From an uncultured bacterium (lineage in GTDB: Bacteria; Cloacimonadota; Cloacimonadia; Cloacimonadales; Cloacimonadaceae), in the NCBI GenBank assembly GCA_937960795.1, contig CALGPA010000070.1:1-34354 (forward strand): a stretch of DNA of 34,354 nucleotides, given 5' to 3'. The position numbers were made by a program, and so were the translations under genes. Below the pieces are notes generated by a model, which worked only from the letters and a program-made list of their open reading frames with translations, made no database searches and was not told the DNA's origin. Shown here piece after piece: positions 30,341 through 34,354 of this stretch (its first letter is position 1; the number at the start of each line of letters is the position of its first letter).

Positions 30341-31605
30341 CAGAACATTCTCATAGTTGGGCTGCCTGAGACAGCTTGTTTGGGATCCTTGTAGATGACT
30401 CCGGTGACCAAAACATCATCTTCTTCCAAGCCCTCGATTAGCTCGACAAAGGCTCCGTCGGACACGCCCACGCGAATTGCTTTGGCTGTGGGAGTTCCAC
30501 CGCGCAGAACCCAAACCACAGCGATTCTTCCGGGATTTGCGGCAGCTCTGGATTCTTGATTCATGCCTCTGCCTCTTGACCCGGTGGCTTCAGGATCTGC
30601 GGGATTGGCAGATGCCATCAGCTCTTGCATGGCATTGCGGCTAGCATTGAGAATATCATCATCCCATTTTAAACCAAAGAGTTCCCAAACTTCTTTGCTG
30701 GGGCGAAAGCGGGTGGCTGCTTCAGGGACGCGTAGGACGTTTTCTCGGGCATTGATGATGAAGGTCACATTGGTGGTCATGCCCGGGAGCAGTTTGCCAT
30801 CCGGATTGTTTGCATCGATGATGACGTCATAGGTCACGACGTTTGATTCTGTTCGGGGATTTAGGCGAACCTGCTGCACTGTGCCAAAGAATCTCTCTGA
30901 CGGATAGGCATCGACAGTAAATTCAACCGGGAGATCCAGCTTAATCTTGCCAATATCAGCTTCATCGACTCCGGCTGTAATTTGCATCTTATCCAAGTTG
31001 TTTGCGATTATAAACAGAGTTGGAGAATTTAGGCTGGCGGCGACTGTCTGTCCCTCATCCACTGCTCTGGAGACTATCACTCCATCAATGGGACTGGTGA
31101 TGTGAGCATTTGCAAGGTTTTTCTCAGCTCGTTGCAGACTCAGCCGTGAGTTTGCCACGTTTTGTCTGGCAGTTTCCAAGCGAAAACGAGCTTTGGTCAC
31201 GTCATACTCCGGTGTCATGTCCTGCTCATGTAACTCGACTAAGAGATCATAATCCAATTCAGCTTCCTGCATGGACGTGATTGTCTTGTTTAGGTCGCCT
31301 CTTGCTGCCTCGAGAGCAGTCGCCAAGATCTCCGTATCCAGCTTTGCAAGGAGCTCTCCTCGCCTGACCGTATCGTTGTAGTCCTTATACAGCTCTTCGA
31401 TCTTCCCGCTGACTTCGGTTCCAACATTTACCAAGACATACGGGTTCAGGGCACCCGTGGATGTCACCACTTCGCGCACTGTTCCCATGGCGGGATTCAT
31501 GGTTCTCCACTCGGGAGCATATTTGGCTTTTCTATAATTGTTCCAGATGATGATTGCTGCCGTAATGACAAGCAGGATTACAATGTATTTAATATACTTT
31601 TTCAT
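30340..31605 (-). CDS. Periplasmic adaptor (membrane fusion protein) of a MacAB-TolC-type efflux pump
   Basis: The 421-residue protein has one N-terminal anchor helix (~5-22) and then the MacA/HlyD adaptor layout. An initial beta/lipoyl strand (TGALNPYVLVNVGTEVSGKI) leads into a coiled-coil hairpin (~95-170, rich in AEL and LQRAEKNLAN). The second lipoyl half (ITSPIDGVIVSRAVDEGQTV) and a beta-barrel follow. A membrane-proximal domain near the C-terminus reads VWVLRGG...KAIRVGVSDG. Between barrel and last domain there is an extra ~60-residue helical and Gly/Arg/Ala-rich insert (about 305-365). It bridges the inner-membrane permease and the TolC-like channel. It lies 3 bp after the TolC gene and overlaps the ATPase by 1 bp. 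Confidence 0.93.
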   Translation of the reverse strand: MKKYIKYIVILLVITAAIIIWNNYRKAKYAPEWRTMNPAMGTVREVVTSTGALNPYVLVNVGTEVSGKIEELYKDYNDTVRRGELLAKLDTEILATALEAARGDLNKTITSMQEAELDYDLLVELHEQDMTPEYDVTKARFRLETARQNVANSRLSLQRAEKNLANAHITSPIDGVIVSRAVDEGQTVAASLNSPTLFIIANNLDKMQITAGVDEADIGKIKLDLPVEFTVDAYPSERFFGTVQQVRLNPRTESNVVTYDVIIDANNPDGKLLPGMTTNVTFIINARENVLRVPEAATRFRPSKEVWELFGLKWDDDILNASRNAMQELMASANPADPEATGSRGRGMNQESRAAANPGRIAVVWVLRGGTPTAKAIRVGVSDGAFVELIEGLEEDDVLVTGVIYKDPKQAVSGSPTMRMF

Positions 31606-31608
31606 TAG

Positions 31609-32853
31609 TTACCATTTTCCTAGTATGCTTTTTGAGAGGAGGAAGTTGATCTCTTCTTGAGTCTGAATGATCTGATATAGGTTTGAATTGTATTCAATAT
31701 CCGCTTCGATATAGTCAGTTCGACTCCGATCCAGCTCCAAAAGCTGGATCAAGCCCAAACGATAGCGTTCTTCAGCGATCTGGATCTGCTCTTGGGCTTG
31801 CTGCAAGCGTTCACCATAAAGCTCATCCAAACGCAAGTGATACTCATACTTTTTTGCCAGATTGTCATAATCCCTGCTGTTTTGATCTTCCCTATCGGCA
31901 AGATTTAAGAGAGCCATGTCTTTGTTGATCTTCGTGCGAGTGGCAGATTCTTTGTTTGTAAAGACGTTCCACAATGAATATGAAAGATTCAGATTCACTC
32001 CATGGACACTGTTGTATTGATCAAAATCAAAATCCGCGCCACGCACCTGGCGAGAATAGCTATAACCCAAGCTCACCGAGGGAAAGTGATCCAGAAAAGA
32101 TCTGGTGAGATTGATGTCGTGCCGCTTGATCTCCTGCTCTAGGAGCTTGATCTGCAAGATGCCATCAGTGCTATACTCGGGAATATCTTTATATATATCG
32201 ATATCCAGATCTGCCAAAGGATAGCCCATATCTTCCATCTGCACCATTGCAAAGAGATTGGCACGCGCATTATCAATGGTGTTTTCCAGCTGGATCAGGC
32301 TGATGCGAGAGTTCATTACAGCGATCTCGCTTTGTTTGACCTCAAAGGGAGTGGCCTTGCCCAATCTCTGCATCACTTGGCTTTGCTCCCAGACCCGAGT
32401 CTGGATGGCAAGATTCTCTTCCATAGCACTTTTACGCTTGGTTGCCGAGAGAGCGGAGACATATGCCTGAAACACTTGATACGCATAGGAGGAATAGCCT
32501 TGTTTTAAGACCAGATCAGCTGTCTGACGATCCAGCTTGGAAAAGCGGTAGTTAAAATATGCAGGATCATTCAGGCTGATTGTCTTGCTGATTTCAAATC
32601 CGGCAGAGCTTGTGGTAGCATTTGAGCTGGATACGGGATCCAGATCATGATGCATGCCCGCTGTCAGATTAGCATTTGGCATCAGATTCCACTTTGCGGA
32701 GCGTAGACTACTATGGCTGGACGCATTGCTGAGCTCTTCTTTTTGGATCTGAAAGCTATTTTCCATCCCATAATCAATGAGTTGATCCAAGGTATAAACG
32801 TTTGCTGCCAATACGATAGGCAGCAGTAAGGCTAAAATCAAACAGTATTTCAT
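31609..32853 (-). CDS. TolC-family outer membrane efflux protein
   Basis: A signal peptide (MKYCLILALLLPIVLA, cut about residue 16-17) is followed by YTLDQLIDYGMENSFQIQ, the standard TolC-family opening. The 414-residue body consists of long amphipathic helices in two repeats, the second ending EERYRLGLIQLLELDRSRTDYIEADIEY, a family hallmark. It forms the trimeric channel across the outer membrane, so the cell has two membranes. It is the first gene of the four-gene operon. GAGGG lies 3 bases upstream of the ATG. It is divergent from argF, with 216 bp between. Confidence 0.94.
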   Translation of the reverse strand: MKYCLILALLLPIVLAANVYTLDQLIDYGMENSFQIQKEELSNASSHSSLRSAKWNLMPNANLTAGMHHDLDPVSSSNATTSSAGFEISKTISLNDPAYFNYRFSKLDRQTADLVLKQGYSSYAYQVFQAYVSALSATKRKSAMEENLAIQTRVWEQSQVMQRLGKATPFEVKQSEIAVMNSRISLIQLENTIDNARANLFAMVQMEDMGYPLADLDIDIYKDIPEYSTDGILQIKLLEQEIKRHDINLTRSFLDHFPSVSLGYSYSRQVRGADFDFDQYNSVHGVNLNLSYSLWNVFTNKESATRTKINKDMALLNLADREDQNSRDYDNLAKKYEYHLRLDELYGERLQQAQEQIQIAEERYRLGLIQLLELDRSRTDYIEADIEYNSNLYQIIQTQEEINFLLSKSILGKW

Positions 32854-33069
32854 GTTCCCTCTTTATTCAAGATTTGATTCAATTACTTTCCCATGATACC
32901 GCACAGTACCATGATTCCTGCACTTTTTATGCTTCATACACGATAAAATCTTCAATTAGTGCAAAAGATATGAATGCAGGATATTTTGCAAGGAAAATCC
33001 TTGCCCAGATTTGCCTGTCTATAAAATTGGCTCCACTAGATAAATCAATAATATCAAAAGGAGAATAAA
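32854..33069. promoter_or_regulatory. Divergent regulatory region between the efflux operon and argF
   Basis: This 216-bp AT-rich gap must carry promoters for both sides. Toward argF a TATAAA (33020-33025) lies 45 bp before the ATG without a good -35. In the place of the -35 stands a 17-base palindrome, GCAAGGA-AAA-TCCTTGC (32988-33004). AAGGAG at 33058-33063 serves argF. Toward TolC a TTGCAC on the minus strand near 32960 is a weak -35 candidate. Confidence 0.5.
32988..33004. promoter_or_regulatory. Perfect 17-base palindrome upstream of argF, possible operator
   Basis: GCAAGGA and TCCTTGC are perfect inverted halves around AAA, centred about 26 bp upstream of a TATAAA -10 candidate. No T-run follows, so it is unlikely to be a terminator. 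It does not match the ArgR box I know (TGAAT-type halves). The regulator is unknown. Confidence 0.45.
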
Positions 33070-34071
33070 ATGGCTTACAACCTTAGAAACAGACACTTCC
33101 TCACACTCATGGATTTTAGTCCGAAAGAAGTAAAATTCCTCCTAGATCTCTCAATGGATCTTAAGAAGGCAAAATACGCCGGAACAGAGCAACAGAAACT
33201 CAAAGGGAAGAACATCGCCCTTATCTTCGAAAAAGCCAGTACCAGAACTCGTTGTGCTTTTGAAGTAGCAGCCCTCGATCAGGGTGCTCACGTCACATAC
33301 CTTGGTCCCACCGGCAGCCAAATGGGCAAAAAAGAATCAATCGCGGACACCGCAAGAGTCCTTGGCAGAATGTATGATGGCATAGAATACCGCGGCTTTG
33401 GTCAAGAAGTGGTAGAAGAACTCGCCGAATACGCCGGAGTCCCGGTCTGGAACGGACTTACCGATCAAGATCACCCCACTCAGGTTTTGGCTGATTTCCT
33501 CACCGCTATGGAACATCTGAACAAGCCCTGCAGCGATATGGTCTTCGTATATGCAGGCGACGGACGCAACAATGTCGCAAACGCTCTGATGATCGGAGCT
33601 GCCAAGACCGGAATGGACTTTCGCATTGTAGCACCCAAGTCCCTTTTTCCCGAAGCTGAGCTTCTGCAGAAATGCCAAGATGTAGCCAAAGAAACCGGTG
33701 CTAAAATTACTATCACAGACGATATCGCTGCCGGCGTAAAAGACGCTGACGTGATCTACACAGACGTGTGGGTTTCCATGGGAGAACCGGACAACGTTTG
33801 GGAAGAACGCATTAAATTGCTCCTGCCCTATCAGGTGAACAAAGACATGATGTCCAAAACAGGTAAGACCGGCACTCTTTTCATGCACTGTCTGCCCGCA
33901 TTCCATGATCTTAAGACCACTATCGGAAAAGAAATTCATGAGAAATTTGGATTAACTGCCATGGAAGTATCCGACGATGTCTTCGAAGGTCCAAATTCAG
34001 TGGTTTTTGACGAAGCCGAAAACCGCATGCATACCATCAAAGCAGTCATGGTCGCAACCCTCGGTCAATAA
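33070..34071 (+). CDS. argF: Ornithine carbamoyltransferase
   Basis: The enzyme interconverts ornithine plus carbamoyl phosphate and citrulline plus phosphate. The carbamoyl-phosphate loop is STRTRCAFE (57-65), the second site is HPTQ (135-138), the ornithine loop is DVWVSMG (232-238) and the C-terminal signature is MHCLPAFHD (C274). At 333 residues with the DVWVSMGEPDNVWEERIKLLLPYQVN-region layout it matches the E. coli ArgF / catabolic ArcB subgroup. It could work in synthesis or in arginine breakdown for ATP; no arginine deiminase, carbamate kinase or other arg gene is in the window to decide. It has a good ribosome-binding site (AAGGAG, 6-base spacing) and its own terminator. Confidence 0.95.
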   Translation: MAYNLRNRHFLTLMDFSPKEVKFLLDLSMDLKKAKYAGTEQQKLKGKNIALIFEKASTRTRCAFEVAALDQGAHVTYLGPTGSQMGKKESIADTARVLGRMYDGIEYRGFGQEVVEELAEYAGVPVWNGLTDQDHPTQVLADFLTAMEHLNKPCSDMVFVYAGDGRNNVANALMIGAAKTGMDFRIVAPKSLFPEAELLQKCQDVAKETGAKITITDDIAAGVKDADVIYTDVWVSMGEPDNVWEERIKLLLPYQVNKDMMSKTGKTGTLFMHCLPAFHDLKTTIGKEIHEKFGLTAMEVSDDVFEGPNSVVFDEAENRMHTIKAVMVATLGQ

Positions 34072-34094
34072 ATCATACAAATGCACATAGAAAG

Positions 34095-34120
34095 AAGCCC
34101 CCGTCAAGGGGGCTTTTTTT
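34095..34120 (+). terminator. Intrinsic terminator after argF
   Basis: An 8-bp stem, AAGCCCCC with GGGGGCTT, encloses the loop GTCAA and ends in seven T, 23 bp after the argF stop. Confidence 0.95.
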
Positions 34121-34162
34121 ACATACTATCAATTGGAATCACAAATCTAGGGGTGGCTTGTA

Positions 34163-34184
34163 GCCTCCTATTCGGGCAGGAGGC
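34163..34184. other. Stem-loop in the 3' intergenic tail
   Basis: GCCTCCT (34163-34169) and AGGAGGC (34178-34184) form a perfect 7-bp stem with an 8-base loop. There is no T-run on either side. Function unknown. Confidence 0.4.
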
Positions 34185-34222
34185 CAAAAATATATATCAA
34201 CCTTCAGAACCTTCTAAACAAT

Positions 34223-34252
34223 ATCTGTGAAAATTTGTGTGAATCTGTGGAC
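34223..34252. repeat. Three imperfect 10-bp tandem repeats
   Basis: The units ATCTGTGAAA, ATTTGTGTGA and ATCTGTGGAC follow without gaps. They sit just before the hairpin repeat at 34261, in sequence without a gene. Confidence 0.5.
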
Positions 34253-34260
34253 TGACTATA

Positions 34261-34354
34261 GATTCCGGATAAGCCTCACTCCGTGCGACTTTCCGGAATG
34301 ACTAGTGTGGGCTGGTGGGTAGTTTCTATGGATTCCGGATAAGCCTCACTCCGT
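34261..34354. repeat. Hairpin repeat, copies 2 and 3 (window ends inside copy 3)
   Basis: Copy 2 begins GATTCCGG at 34261. An 8-bp inverted repeat, ATTCCGGA (34262-34269) and TCCGGAAT (34292-34299), surrounds a 22-base loop, and GACTAG plus a GGG/GGT tail follow to TATG at 34330. A second copy begins at 34331, giving a 70-bp period. Its 24 available bases are identical to 34261-34284, and the window stops there. The tail resembles the copy at 15869-15928. The window end inside a repeat suggests an assembly break. Confidence 0.75.

Noticed and set aside
32868..32890. ArgR box upstream of argF (two ATTCA-like half-sites)
   Set aside because: The half-sites are in direct orientation, not inverted, and lie far from the argF -10.

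Overview
The window most likely comes from an uncultured anaerobe of the Cloacimonadota (relatives of Candidatus Cloacimonas). The strongest sign is a gene at 6056-6889 whose product reads almost like the structurally characterised 3-keto-5-aminohexanoate cleavage enzyme (Kce) of Ca. Cloacimonas acidaminovorans, recalled from memory and not searched. An adenosylcobalamin-dependent ribonucleotide reductase, a 2-hydroxyacyl-CoA dehydratase activase and a catabolic-looking carbamoyltransferase fit an amino-acid-fermenting anaerobe. Coding is dense, and no tRNA, rRNA, CRISPR array, phage or insertion sequence was seen.

Layout. Bases 52-15868 are one tightly packed plus-strand run: DAHP synthase (3' end only), miaB, yicC-type RNase, a small membrane protein, rnr, murI, kce, nrdJ, a zinc-ribbon membrane protein, apbE, folE2, an M16 peptidase, a dehydratase activase and a PHP phosphatase. 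Most junctions are 2-10 bp gaps or 4-bp overlaps, so much of it is probably co-transcribed. Bases 15869-16260 hold no gene but several repeats and hairpins. Bases 16261-21600 are minus-strand: serA-like dehydrogenase and phosphofructokinase (one transcript), an MFS transporter, and groEL under a CIRCE/HrcA operator. A large hybrid sensor histidine kinase (21806-25777, minus) has a periplasmic PhnD-like sensor domain. It is divergent from a double-domain glycosyltransferase (25966-28311, plus). Bases 28374-32853 (minus) encode a complete MacAB-TolC-type efflux system in the order TolC, adaptor, ATPase, permease. Divergent from it is an ornithine carbamoyltransferase gene with its own terminator.

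How the genes fit together. The first run mixes RNA processing (miaB, yicC, rnr), cell wall (murI), lysine fermentation (kce), deoxynucleotide supply (nrdJ) and cofactor genes (apbE, folE2). It reads as a housekeeping superoperon, not a single pathway. The efflux operon is the one clear self-contained machine.

Both window ends look like assembly ends. The first 51 bases are an exact in-place inversion of the DAHP synthase sequence that belongs there, and the last 24 bases repeat bases 34261-34284. I found no convincing wholly new system. The best leads are an ApbE lacking its NxGGD-type motif, an orphan dehydratase activase, the PhnD-fused hybrid kinase with an odd open frame behind it, and an interspersed repeat family.
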